This document shows positions 8,339 through 17,700 of a stretch of DNA of 64,000 bases, in pieces. Below the pieces are notes generated by a model that was not told the origin of the DNA, did no database searches, and worked only from the letters and a program-made list of their open reading frames with translations. The DNA comes from Methylobacillus sp. Its GTDB lineage: Bacteria; Pseudomonadota; Gammaproteobacteria; Burkholderiales; Burkholderiaceae_C. Position 1 is the first letter of the stretch. Each line of letters begins with the position of its first letter. The stretch is taken from positions 53,534 through 117,533 of the forward strand of contig JABBAS010000031.1 in NCBI GenBank assembly GCA_018607835.1. Reading direction: 5' to 3'. A program made the translations under genes and the position numbers.

Positions 8339-10405
8339 TTATGGGACGTCATCCTCGCCGACTTTATCGCCGGCAGGCGCCACGGGACGCAGTAAAGCAC
8401 CTAGGTCGTAGGGGCTTTGCGCTTGCATTGTTCGATAGATGGCCTGGTTGGCGATTACTTTTTGTACGTAATTCCGTGTCTCTGAAAAGGGGATGAGCTC
8501 CATCCAAATAGCGGCCTCCATAGCGGGTTCGTTGGCCTTTGGTCGCCACTGTGCTACTCGGCTTGGGCCTGCGTTGTAGGCCGCTGTGGCCATGGGAACA
8601 GATGCTGAGTACTTGGTTAACAGGGTGTGCAAGTAGTTAGATCCCAGTTGCAGGTTGACGTCAGGGGTCGCCAGTTGTCGGGTTTTAAACCGTTTGATGT
8701 TCATCCGTTTTGCCACCCATCGTCCGGTCTTGGGCATCACCTGCATGAGGCCGATTGCCCCTGCGCTTGATTTTATTTGGGCATCAAAGCGACTTTCTTG
8801 ACGAATCACACCGTAGATCAAGGCGGGGTCTAAGTCCAATGATTGCGCCTGTTGAGAAATATTGCGTGCATAGGGCGTTGGGTGGGTATAGGCCAATGGC
8901 GCGCCGGTAGGCATGCGCTCACCCGCCTGTATGCAGCGACTCCACCACTGCATACCGCAGGCGATCGCCCCTGCCGCCGCCAGATCGGCCTGAGCCATAC
9001 CGCCAGGTTGATGGAGTGCCACTGCGTACGTCCACTGGCGCGCCGCTTCTTTGGTGAGGCCCAACGCATAGGCGCTGCGTGCCGCTTTGATATTGGGGTC
9101 AGCCGCAACGCGCTTGACCGCGGCAGCCGTCGGTCGCGGTCCGTCGACGGGTCTGCGTATAGCTTGCCCCAATGTTTGTTTGGCCAATAAGCCGTAAAAA
9201 TCATCGGACGTAGCGAGTTGCGTGAGAACCGCAGTGGCGCGTGCACGCTGGCCTTGTTTAGTAGACGCTTGCATCGCGCGCGCGCGCCAAAACTGCCAAC
9301 GACTGTCGCTCTTTTGTGTGGAGGGCATCGCGTCAATAGACGCCAATACGGCTGACCAGTCGCCTGCCCGCAAGGCCGCACGAACCTGCCATTCGCGCTG
9401 TCTGTCACTGAGGTGGGCAGGCGCTATGTTTAAAAATAAGTCGTGCGCGGCGGCATTGCCTCTTAATGCCATTCGTGTCGCCACGACAGCTTGCACCGCC
9501 TGCTGCTGTTCGGGACGCAGGTGTTTCTTCCAGCGTTTAAATGCTTTGTCAAAGGCCTTGTTGTTATGTGCGGCCATGCGTATCAGGCCCAAGCTTAGCC
9601 ACTCTGACGTCTTGTTTTTGCCGGCCTGTGTGCGGTTGCGCGCTAAGGAGGGCATGTTTTTAAGCAACCATGTATAGGGCTGCTTATAAAGGGTTTTCCC
9701 GTTCGCACCTGAGCGCTTATCAATCAATGCCAAGGCGCCCAACATGGTTGAGCGACTGCCCCACTCTGCGCCTTGTCGGGCACGCATCCACAAGGTGTCG
9801 TTGCTCACCTTTTTATCGGCCACCAAGTCGCTCACGGCGCCTAAGCAGGCGGTATGCCCCGAGCTTTCTTGAAACCAAAGGTCGACCATGCGTTTGTCTG
9901 ATACGCCTTGTGCGGCACGACCGCTTGCCCGCTGTGCACGCCACACACCGCATTCGACCTGCGGGTCATCTTGCATGCGGAAGCGGGGGTGTACACGCAA
10001 CAAGGTCTCCCAATCTTGTCGTTTAATGAGTAACAGCATCCAGTCGTTGCGCAGCCGATCTTCCCAATAAGTGCCTTGCCAGCGCGCAAAGAAAGTCGCC
10101 ATGTCTTGAGGCGTCGCATTCGCGAGGTTGGACTTGCGTGTCCAATAAGCGGCCAAGCTCTCGAGTGGGTGCCCCTTGACTCTGGGTAGCAATGCATTTA
10201 ATTGCTTGGTGTTGTTTCGTGCGTAGGCCTTTTGCATGGACAGCAGTGCTTTGTCTGCTCGGGTGGTACCGGCGATGGCGTCTGAACCCGTTGGCAGGTA
10301 GAGGCTGGTCAGGATGAGGACGATGCAGACGGCGCGGCCAAGCCAGTGCAAAATGCGCTTGTACAGACGTGTATCGGATATGAATGTAATAGCCAGAAGA
10401 GACAT
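8339..10405 (-). CDS. Soluble lytic murein transglycosylase (Slt-like)
   Basis: A 688-aa periplasmic peptidoglycan-cleaving enzyme. It has an N-terminal hydrophobic segment (LGRAVCIVLILTSLYLPTG) that should act as a signal peptide, a long alpha-superhelical region, and a C-terminal SLT domain with the catalytic glutamate in RQESRFD near residue 536, then GAIGLMQVMP and MATAAYNAGP. Function: non-hydrolytic cleavage of the MurNAc-GlcNAc bond during wall turnover. The start ATG is separated by only 9 bases from the start of the divergent cyclo-ligase gene, so either both promoters are inside coding DNA or the true start is a little further in; there is no other ATG before the signal peptide. Confidence 0.9.
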   Translation of the reverse strand: MSLLAITFISDTRLYKRILHWLGRAVCIVLILTSLYLPTGSDAIAGTTRADKALLSMQKAYARNNTKQLNALLPRVKGHPLESLAAYWTRKSNLANATPQDMATFFARWQGTYWEDRLRNDWMLLLIKRQDWETLLRVHPRFRMQDDPQVECGVWRAQRASGRAAQGVSDKRMVDLWFQESSGHTACLGAVSDLVADKKVSNDTLWMRARQGAEWGSRSTMLGALALIDKRSGANGKTLYKQPYTWLLKNMPSLARNRTQAGKNKTSEWLSLGLIRMAAHNNKAFDKAFKRWKKHLRPEQQQAVQAVVATRMALRGNAAAHDLFLNIAPAHLSDRQREWQVRAALRAGDWSAVLASIDAMPSTQKSDSRWQFWRARAMQASTKQGQRARATAVLTQLATSDDFYGLLAKQTLGQAIRRPVDGPRPTAAAVKRVAADPNIKAARSAYALGLTKEAARQWTYAVALHQPGGMAQADLAAAGAIACGMQWWSRCIQAGERMPTGAPLAYTHPTPYARNISQQAQSLDLDPALIYGVIRQESRFDAQIKSSAGAIGLMQVMPKTGRWVAKRMNIKRFKTRQLATPDVNLQLGSNYLHTLLTKYSASVPMATAAYNAGPSRVAQWRPKANEPAMEAAIWMELIPFSETRNYVQKVIANQAIYRTMQAQSPYDLGALLRPVAPAGDKVGEDDVP

Positions 10406-10414
10406 GGATCAATT

Positions 10415-11074
10415 ATGGATACAAGTAGCGGCGACTCCCCAAGAAAATCAGGTTTAATCCCTCAAGCGGATAAGTCGAGTTGGCGGCGACATTTGGTGGA
10501 TCAGCGCCTGCGCATGGGTGACCACGAGGATCGATCGGATTGGCTACAGCGTGTTTTGCGTGTGTGGTTGGTTGAGCGTAGCGATACCGTGATTGGTGCT
10601 TACTGGCCAATTAAGGGCGAGTTTGATGTGTTGCCTGCCCTCTTTCGGTGGCAGGAGGCTGGGCGAGAAGGCGATGCCTTGGAGGCACCGATTCAGCGTG
10701 GCATTGGGCTGCCTGTGATGAATCCAGAGGATAAAACCCTGAAATTTCACGCTTGGTATCCCGGGTGTCCCATGGAGCCAGACGCCTACAGTATCCCCAA
10801 GCCGAAAGGGACTGAAATTTTGGTCCCCACCTTGTTGTTTGTCCCCTGTGTTGGCTACGGCCCCGGCGGCTACCGCTTGGGCTATGGCGGGGGGTTTTAC
10901 GACAGAACCTTGGCGCAACTCACGCCAAGGCCATTTACCGTGGGGTTGGGCTTTGCGAATGCATTTTTACCTGATCTAGAGCCGGAGCCACACGATATCC
11001 CTTTAGATGCCATCTTGAACGAGAACGGCGTTGTCTGGCCGTTGGTGATGCCCAGCTTGGGAGAGCGCGACTGA
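10415..11074 (+). CDS. 5-formyltetrahydrofolate cyclo-ligase
   Basis: Converts 5-formyl-THF to 5,10-methenyl-THF with ATP, returning a folate side product to the active pool. The 219-aa protein ends with the diagnostic GPGGYRLGYGGGFYDRTL segment, and the N-terminal WRRHLVDQRL and IGAYWPIKGEFDV segments fit the family. I start at the ATG at 10415 (MDTSSGD), since the track's earlier start at 10346 lies inside the divergent transglycosylase gene. A GAAGAG stretch about 13 bases upstream is a possible ribosome binding site. Confidence 0.9.
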   Translation: MDTSSGDSPRKSGLIPQADKSSWRRHLVDQRLRMGDHEDRSDWLQRVLRVWLVERSDTVIGAYWPIKGEFDVLPALFRWQEAGREGDALEAPIQRGIGLPVMNPEDKTLKFHAWYPGCPMEPDAYSIPKPKGTEILVPTLLFVPCVGYGPGGYRLGYGGGFYDRTLAQLTPRPFTVGLGFANAFLPDLEPEPHDIPLDAILNENGVVWPLVMPSLGERD

Positions 11075-11170
11075 GGTGTGTGTCGGCCTGTTGTAAGCTG
11101 TTTACGGTTTGCGGACTTGTTTAATTAGCACGTCCGTTGTGTTTTATAAGTTGTCTCTTTGGAGTTGTCT

Positions 11171-12160
11171 ATGAGCAAGGCGTTTGCAAGTCAGGCTGAC
11201 TTATCAGCCAAAAACATCACGTTTGAGCAGCTATCTGCGCATTGTTGGGCTTATACCGCTGAGGGTGACCCCAATAGCGGGGTGATCATTGGTGATGAGG
11301 CCATCATGGTGTGCGACACCACGGCGACGCCGCTGATGGCGAAAGACTTGATTGCGAAAATTCGCACCGTGAGCGATAAGCCCATCAAGTACGTCCTGCT
11401 GACCCATTACCATGCGGTGCGCGTGCTGGGTGCGAGTGCGTATAAGGCAGAAGGTGCGACCGAGATCATCGCCAGTCAAGGCACGTTGGAGCTGATTCGC
11501 GAGCGTGGCGCGCAAGACATGCAAAGCGAGATGGAGCGTTTTCCACGTTTGTTTGAAGGGGCTGATTCTGTGCCAGGCCTGACATGGCCTACCTTGGTTG
11601 TCGGTGGTGGCAATCCGGTGGCTGGCGAGGTGCCGGGAAAAGTGACCTTGGATTTGGGTGGCGTTCGTGTTGCCGTGTGGCATCCCGGGCCGGGTCATAC
11701 CAAAGGGGACACGATTGCATGGGTAGAGGAAGAGGGCGTGTTGTATAGCGGCGATTTGGTCGAGTACGAGGCCGGTGTGTACACCGGTGATGCGCAATTG
11801 GCCGAATGGCCTGCGACCTTGGAGGTTTTGCGTGCCTTGAATGCCACCGCCTTGGTTCCAGGACGGGGCGAGGCGATGCAGGGGGTCGCGGGGGTGAATA
11901 AGGCGCTGGATTACACCAAGCGTTGGGTGGAGACGCTTTACCGCTGTGGGCAAGAGGCTGCCGCTCAGAACTTGGACTTGAAGGCCGCGATGGCGCATAC
12001 CCGCCAAGCCATGGACCCCATCTTTGGCCATGTCTTTATTTATGAGCATTGCTTGCCCTTTGATGTTTCGCGTGCCTTTGACGAGGCGCAAGGGATTAAG
12101 CACCCCCGCATTTGGACCGCGGCGCGTGACCAAGAAATGTGGGCGGCATTGCAGGCCTAA
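11171..12160 (+). CDS. Metallo-beta-lactamase-fold protein with non-canonical metal motif
   Basis: A 329-aa MBL-fold protein. Fold markers are LTHYHAVRVLGAS near residue 78, WHPGPGHTKGDTIAWV, and LYSGDLVEYEAG. The usual first motif is HxHxDH, but here it reads HYHAVR: the aspartate and last histidine are absent, as I recall also for related Burkholderiales sequences, so this may be a distinct subfamily with altered metal binding. Substrate is unknown. The start ATG at 11171 has TTGGAG six bases upstream; the track's TTG start is that ribosome binding site itself. A good terminator follows, so the gene is probably monocistronic. Confidence 0.82.
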   Translation: MSKAFASQADLSAKNITFEQLSAHCWAYTAEGDPNSGVIIGDEAIMVCDTTATPLMAKDLIAKIRTVSDKPIKYVLLTHYHAVRVLGASAYKAEGATEIIASQGTLELIRERGAQDMQSEMERFPRLFEGADSVPGLTWPTLVVGGGNPVAGEVPGKVTLDLGGVRVAVWHPGPGHTKGDTIAWVEEEGVLYSGDLVEYEAGVYTGDAQLAEWPATLEVLRALNATALVPGRGEAMQGVAGVNKALDYTKRWVETLYRCGQEAAAQNLDLKAAMAHTRQAMDPIFGHVFIYEHCLPFDVSRAFDEAQGIKHPRIWTAARDQEMWAALQA

Positions 12161-12236
12161 ACGCGCGGTGCGGGATACCGTGACATCCTTTTAAAAGTAA
12201 GTACACACTATCGTTTAATTCTTTTACCAAAAACAT

Positions 12237-12275
12237 AAAAGCCCTGATTCCAGTAGATGGCTTCAGGGCTTTTTT
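12237..12275. terminator. Rho-independent terminator, probably bidirectional
   Basis: AAAAGCCCTGA and TCAGGGCTTTTTT form an 11-bp stem with a 15-nt loop, with a T run on the plus side and, read in reverse, another T run. It sits 76 bases after the MBL-fold gene and before the SOS cassette, insulating the latter from read-through. Confidence 0.88.
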
Positions 12276-12328
12276 ACGTTTGAACGACGGCTAGGGGTGT
12301 GGTGTCGCGGTATTAAATGCCTCAAAAG

Positions 12329-12348
12329 TACTGTACATAAACACAGTA
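12329..12348. promoter_or_regulatory. LexA-binding site (SOS box) upstream of imuA
   Basis: TACTG-TACATAAACA-CAGTA is a perfect match to the proteobacterial LexA consensus ends TACTG-N10-CAGTA, with an AT-rich centre. It ends 43 bases before the chosen imuA start. LexA repression followed by DNA-damage induction is the established control of imuA-imuB-dnaE2 cassettes. No matching site was noticed before other genes of the window. Confidence 0.9.
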
Positions 12349-12391
12349 TTTGGGGCATACTGCTTTCCCCTTTTGCTTCTTTAGGTTGTGT

Positions 12392-13276
12392 ATGTTGCCC
12401 CCTGCTAGTACGGCTGTTAGACGGTCTGTGGTTTGCTCCTCTGGCTTACCGTCTTTGGACGCTTGCCTCCCTGATGGGGGCTGGCCATGCGGTGGCGTGA
12501 TTGAGCTGATTCACGCCCAACGCTCCAAGCAGACCACCGGGGTGCGTGCATGGCAAGCCAATACGGCGTTGCTATTGCCGGCGTTAAAAAGCATTCAAAT
12601 GCAACCTGATGCGGCATCGGGTGCCGTGCGTCCGTGGGTGGCGTGGGTGGGTCCAGGGTTGGCACCCCCCGGGCACGACGGGGTGCGTACCCAGCCTTTC
12701 ACGCCGACTTGGGCCGCACAGGGGGTTGATATCAGACGCTTTGTATGGGTAAGTGCTCCGGAGCAAGCTCGCGGCGCTATGGACAACGCTTGGGCGGCAG
12801 AGCAGTTGTTGCGCTGTCAGGACGTTGGGGCTGTGGTGGTATACGGCTTGCCTGAAAGCACACAGACGAGCCAGGTATTACGCCGTCTCCAGTACACCGC
12901 GTCCCGTCATCACAAATATGTGTGGGTTATTCGTCCTGCCGAAGCGGCTGCGCACGCATCTCCTGCTGTCCTGCGCTTGCAGTGGTGCGCACACGAGGCA
13001 TCGGGCGTAGACACGTGGTTGCGCATGTTGAAATGCAGCGGTGCGATGAGTCACCAGTTGATTGCGGTCTCCCACGCGAATATAGCGGTACAGCAGGCAG
13101 TACATGCCGCTAAAACAGTGAGGCGGTGGCGGCGTGAGCAAGACGCGCTACAGCCCCTGCACACCGCGCACACCCCGCACACCCCGCACGCTGCGCATCC
13201 TTCGCACCCTTCGCTCCCACTACCCAAATCTGTCCATGCTCTGGCTAGCAACGAACCCGCTGCACTGGCTACGTGA
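12392..13276 (+). CDS. imuA: ImuA, translesion synthesis accessory protein
   Basis: ImuA is a RecA-like-fold protein encoded with ImuB and DnaE2 in damage-induced mutagenesis cassettes. The 294-aa product shows the family's LPDGGWPCGGVIELIHA segment near the N-terminus and VWVSAPEQARGAMDNAWAAEQLLR followed by GAVVVYGLPES. Assignment rests on these and on the imuB-dnaE2 neighbours. I use the ATG at 12392 (MLPPAST), after the SOS box. The C-terminus is odd: residues around 257-275 are a His-rich low-complexity run (HTAHTPHTPHAAHPSHPS) written by a 9-bp tandem repeat. The 3' end overlaps imuB by about 40 bases. Confidence 0.88.
   Translation: MLPPASTAVRRSVVCSSGLPSLDACLPDGGWPCGGVIELIHAQRSKQTTGVRAWQANTALLLPALKSIQMQPDAASGAVRPWVAWVGPGLAPPGHDGVRTQPFTPTWAAQGVDIRRFVWVSAPEQARGAMDNAWAAEQLLRCQDVGAVVVYGLPESTQTSQVLRRLQYTASRHHKYVWVIRPAEAAAHASPAVLRLQWCAHEASGVDTWLRMLKCSGAMSHQLIAVSHANIAVQQAVHAAKTVRRWRREQDALQPLHTAHTPHTPHAAHPSHPSLPLPKSVHALASNEPAALAT
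13160..13213 (+). repeat. Six 9-bp tandem units in the imuA 3' end
   Basis: Units CACACCGCG, CACACCCCG, CACACCCCG, CACGCTGCG, CATCCTTCG, CACCCTTCG follow each other without gaps. Being 9 bp, changes in copy number keep the imuA frame. The tract also lies just upstream of the chosen imuB start and may influence its translation. Confidence 0.85.
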
Positions 13277-14723
13277 TGACCTGCAAGGGCTAGCCTGGCA
13301 AGCAACACACCCTTATTGGGCGCCGTTGCTGGCTTGTTGTGCGCGCTATACGCCGCATCTCTACACCCTTACCCAAGCGCCTGCGTACTGGTTGCTGGAT
13401 CTGCGCAGTGTGCAGCGGTTGTGGCGCGGGCATACCGATACGCTGGCTGCCCAGTTGCTGGGGGATTGCATGGCATGGGCGGCGACACACGACGTGCAGA
13501 ACGCCTTACATATTGGTTTGGGGAGTAGCCCGTGGCAGGCGGCAGCCCGTGTCCAGTGTGTGCTGCATCAGACGCCTAGCGCCCCCTCGGGGGTCTATCA
13601 AACGCCCGCTGTCGACACGTTGCCACTGTGGACCCTACCCGCAGTACGCCCCGGTTTGAAAGCACTGGATGCGATGGGCGTCAGGACATGGGGGGCCTTG
13701 GCATCCATTCCTCGTGCAGGGGTGATGCGGCGTTGGGGGCGGGGGGTGATCGCGCAGCTGGATCAAGCGTATGCCTTGGCGGAAACACCCTGCATCGCCA
13801 TACCGTTATCAGAGACCTTTGATGCCCGCCACGATTTGCCGACGGAGGTGATGCAGGTGAGCGAGTTGGCGGGGTGTGCAGAGGCCTTGGTTCAGGGTAT
13901 GGCGGCATGGCTGCGTGTGCGTCACTTGGAAGCAGAGGCCATTGAGTGGACGTGGTACAGCGTGCGCCGACAGCATGCAGAACACCCTGCATCTGCCGCG
14001 ACGGTGGTGCAGGTGCTGCGGGCCAGTGAGGCGCATGCAGATGCGCGCACGTGGTGGCGTTTAAGTGCAACACATTGGGATAAGCAACGCTTGCGTCAGC
14101 CGGTGGTCGCTTTGCGCTTGCGTGTGGTGTCTGCGCAGGCCCAGCGTTTGCAAACGCCCAGCCTGTTTCAAGCGCTATCCACAACAGGAGAGGCTACGCA
14201 GGAACGACTCGGCGCGTGCCTCGATCGTTTACAGGCGCGTTTGGGTGCACAGGCGGTACGTCAACCCGCCGAGGTAGATGCGATTGCGCCTGAGCATCAA
14301 CAGTGTTGGTTGCCCCATACACATCAGGCATTGCCCATTGCGGCGTGTGCAGAGCCGGTCAAGGCGAGCCATTCCACCGACGTCTGCGAAGCGGCGTTTA
14401 GCGCCGCAGTAGACCCCCGCCAAGCGGTGTATGTGCATCACATACAGCGCGTGGAGGCGATGCATCGTTTGCGCCCACCTTGGTTGTTGGAGTCACCGCA
14501 ACGCTTGGCAACCAAAAGTGAACGGCCCGTTTACGGTGGCGATTTAAGTCTGTTACTGGGGCCTGAGCGTCTCGAGGTGCTGGACTGGTCCAAGCCCACC
14601 AATGCGCAATCGATGGCGTTGATGCGGGACTACTACGTGGCGCGGAGTCCGAAGTGGGGCTTTGTCTGGATTTATAAAGTGCCACAAACTGCCCATTGGT
14701 ATTTGCACGGGCTGTATGAGTAA
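13236..14723 (+). CDS. imuB: ImuB, Y-family DNA polymerase-like protein
   Basis: ImuB resembles Y-family polymerases but is considered catalytically inactive; it bridges DnaE2, ImuA and the beta clamp in the mutasome. The 495-aa product begins MLWLATNPLHW, contains LLDLRSVQRLW, GLGSSPWQAA, the helix-hairpin-helix-like region GLKALDAMGVRTWGALASIPRAGVMRRWG, and a candidate clamp-binding peptide QTPSLFQ in the C-terminal half. The track's GTG start at 13134 would add an Arg/Pro/Thr repeat from the imuA minisatellite, so I prefer the ATG at 13236. It overlaps the dnaE2 start by 8 bases. Confidence 0.86.
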   Translation: MLWLATNPLHWLRDDLQGLAWQATHPYWAPLLACCARYTPHLYTLTQAPAYWLLDLRSVQRLWRGHTDTLAAQLLGDCMAWAATHDVQNALHIGLGSSPWQAAARVQCVLHQTPSAPSGVYQTPAVDTLPLWTLPAVRPGLKALDAMGVRTWGALASIPRAGVMRRWGRGVIAQLDQAYALAETPCIAIPLSETFDARHDLPTEVMQVSELAGCAEALVQGMAAWLRVRHLEAEAIEWTWYSVRRQHAEHPASAATVVQVLRASEAHADARTWWRLSATHWDKQRLRQPVVALRLRVVSAQAQRLQTPSLFQALSTTGEATQERLGACLDRLQARLGAQAVRQPAEVDAIAPEHQQCWLPHTHQALPIAACAEPVKASHSTDVCEAAFSAAVDPRQAVYVHHIQRVEAMHRLRPPWLLESPQRLATKSERPVYGGDLSLLLGPERLEVLDWSKPTNAQSMALMRDYYVARSPKWGFVWIYKVPQTAHWYLHGLYE

Positions 14724-17700
14724 TTCACGCAACATCAACCCAACCCAGCCGATGGCGTATGCCGAGTTGATGGCGGTGAGTCACTTCAGCTTTCAAATGG
14801 GTGCGTCATCACCCGAGGAGTTGGTGCAACGTGCACACGCGTTGGGTTATCAAGCGCTCGCACTAACCGACCACTGCTCGGTGGCAGGCGTCGTCCGTGC
14901 ACACATTAAAGCCAAGGAATTGGGCTTGGCGTTTATTCCCGGATCGACGCTCACTTGGCCGGATGCGTGGCGGCTGGTGGTGTTGCCGCAGACGCTCAGC
15001 GGCTGGTCTGCCCTGTGTCGGTTGATTACACACGCGCGCACCGGGATGGCGTCCGACGCGCACAGCGGTGCGGCGCAGCGGGTTGAGAAGGCACATGTTC
15101 ACCTACCCATTTGGTCAGCGGTTGCGCCGCAGTTGGATGACTGCGTGTTGATACTCGTTCCGCCACGCTTGCCCTTGGATGATGGCGATGCCGCGATGCA
15201 TGCGGTGCTCGCGCGGTTGTTAGATTGGAAAAAGGTGTTGCCTGACACCCAACGCCTCTGGCTAGGTGCGGCCCTACACCAAGCGGCGGATGACGACTGG
15301 TGGCAACAACAACTGCGCTGGCTAGAGGTACAAAGCGGCGTGCCTGTGGTGTGTGTGGGCGACGTGCGTATGCATGCGCGCTCTCGTAAGCCCTTGCTCG
15401 ATGTGGTCACAGCGATTGGTTTGGGGCGAACCTTGTCGCAGTCCGGCGCCGCGCTGACGGCCAACGCGCAAATGCACTTGCGTCGCCGCTTGCAGTTGGC
15501 GCGCATCATGCCGCCCTTGTGGTTGCAACGCAGTGTGCAGATTATGCAGACGTGCGTGTTTTCACTGGATGACATCAAGTACCGCTACCCGACTGAGTCT
15601 GTCTCGCCAGGCGAGACGCCAACACAAACCTTGCGCCGATTGACCGGCGCAGGCCTGTTACAGCGTTACCCCAACGGCGTAGCGCCTGAGATACAGCAAC
15701 AGATCGAGCACGAGTTGGTACTGATTGCTGAGTTGACGTATGAAATGTATTTTTTGACCGTTCACGATCTGGTCCGATTTGCCCGAGAGCGCGGTATTTT
15801 GTGCCAAGGTCGGGGCTCTGCAGCCAACTCTGCGGTTTGCTATGCACTGGGGATCACCGAGGTCGATCCCGCGAAAAGTACCTTGTTGTTTGAGCGATTT
15901 ATAAGCCGTGCGCGCAAAGAGCCTCCTGACATTGACGTTGACTTTGAGCACCAACGGCGCGAAGAGGTGATTCAATATATTTACCAAAAATATGGTCGTG
16001 ACCGTGCAGCGATTACAGCCACGGTGATGACCTACCGACCACGCAGTGCATTGCGTGATGTGGGTAAGGTGTTGTGTGTGGATGCGCGCTTGGTTGATGC
16101 AATTAGCAAGGCACACCCTGGGCTGTATACGCGAGAGATACAAGCCGATTTACTCAATGAGGGTCTGCGCCGAGCCGGCATAACAGCGGCCAGCGTGGCG
16201 CAATATGCGCAGTGGCATCAGTGGCTGGCGCTATCGGCGCAGCTGATGGGCGCGCCGCGGCAGCTAGGGCAACACTCGGGCGGCTTTGTCTTAACACAAG
16301 GTCGGTTGAGCGATTTGGTACCCATTGAGAACGCGCGTATGCCTGAGCGCAGCTTGATTCAATGGGACAAAGATGACTTGGATGCGGTGGGCCTGCTGAA
16401 GGTAGACGTGTTGGCGCTGGGCATGTTGAGCGCTATTCGGCGTTGCTTGGCTTTGGTGGGACAGCGCCGTGGGTTAACCGCGCCCTTGCGCATGCAAGAT
16501 ATTCCCTCAGAGGATGCGGCGACTTACGAGATGCTTTGCCGCGCCGATAGCGTGGGGGTGTTTCAGGTGGAAAGTCGAGCGCAAATGAGCATGCTGCCGC
16601 GACTTAAGCCACGCTGCTTTTATGACTTGGTGGTGCAGGTGGCGATTGTGCGGCCCGGCCCCATACAAGGGGGCATGGTTCACCCATATTTGCGTCGTCG
16701 TCAGGGCATGGAGTCGGTGACGTATCCTGGTCTGGCGCTAAAAAAAGCCTTGGGGCGTACCTTGGGCGTACCCATTTTTCAAGAGCAAGTCATGCAAATT
16801 GCGATGCTGGCGGCAGGCTTTTCTGCGGAAGAAGCCGACCAGTTGCGTCGCTCTATGGCCGCTTGGAAGCGCAAAGGCGGTGTCCATCATTTTTATGAAC
16901 GCATCGTCTCAGGCATGTTGGCGCACGGTTATACCCCGGCGTTTGCAGATCAAATATTTAAACAAATAGAGGGCTTTGGTGAGTACGGTTTCCCAGAGAG
17001 TCATGCGGCGAGTTTTGCCCTCTTGGTGTACGTCAGTGCGTGGTTGAAGCGACATGAACCGGCTTGCTTCTTAGCGGCCATGTTGAATAGTTTGCCTATG
17101 GGGTTTTATGGCCCATCTCAATTGGTTCAAGATGCGCAACGCCATGGCGTAGAGGTCTTACCCGTTGACGTAGCCCACAGTGAGTGGCTGTGCACAGTGA
17201 TAGGCAGTACGGCGCCGCGCGTGCGTTTGGGGCTGTGTTTAATTTCGGGTTTGTCGCAGGCGGCCGTGCAGCGTCTGCTGTCTGCGCGGGCGTCTGCGGC
17301 GTTTGCTGATATCGCTGATTTGGCGCAGCGATCAGGTCTGGCTCAGCATGAACTGGCTTGCTTGGCGAAGGCGGATGCCATGCGTCATTTGGCAGGACAC
17401 CGTCGCTTGCAGTGGTGGGCGGCGAGTGCGGCACACGATGGCGTGCCTTTGCTCGATAGTGATGTTGGTGTTGGTGTTGGTGTTGGTGTCGGTGCAGATG
17501 TCGATGTAGAGAGTGATACAGCCAACACCGATTGGTTGCCTGCCGCCTCTTTGGGGGAGGAGGTCATACAAGACTATGCCAGTACACAACTGAGCTTGCG
17601 TGCGCACCCGGTCGCCTTGTTGCGCGTACGGCTTACGCAGAAGCGTTTGATGACGGCTAGCGTTTTAAATACCTACCCAGATCGGCGTTTGGCCAGAGCG

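Noticed and set aside
11231-12133. 300-aa minus-strand ORF opposite the MBL-fold gene
   Set aside because: Composition is typical of an antisense shadow; the plus-strand gene has clear family motifs and a ribosome binding site.
13134-13235. GTG start for imuB giving an Arg-Thr-Pro repeat N-terminus
   Set aside because: The residues come from the imuA minisatellite read out of frame; the family starts near MLWLA.
13681-14184. 167-aa minus-strand ORF within imuB
   Set aside because: Pro/Ala/His-rich antisense shadow without ribosome binding site or known motifs.
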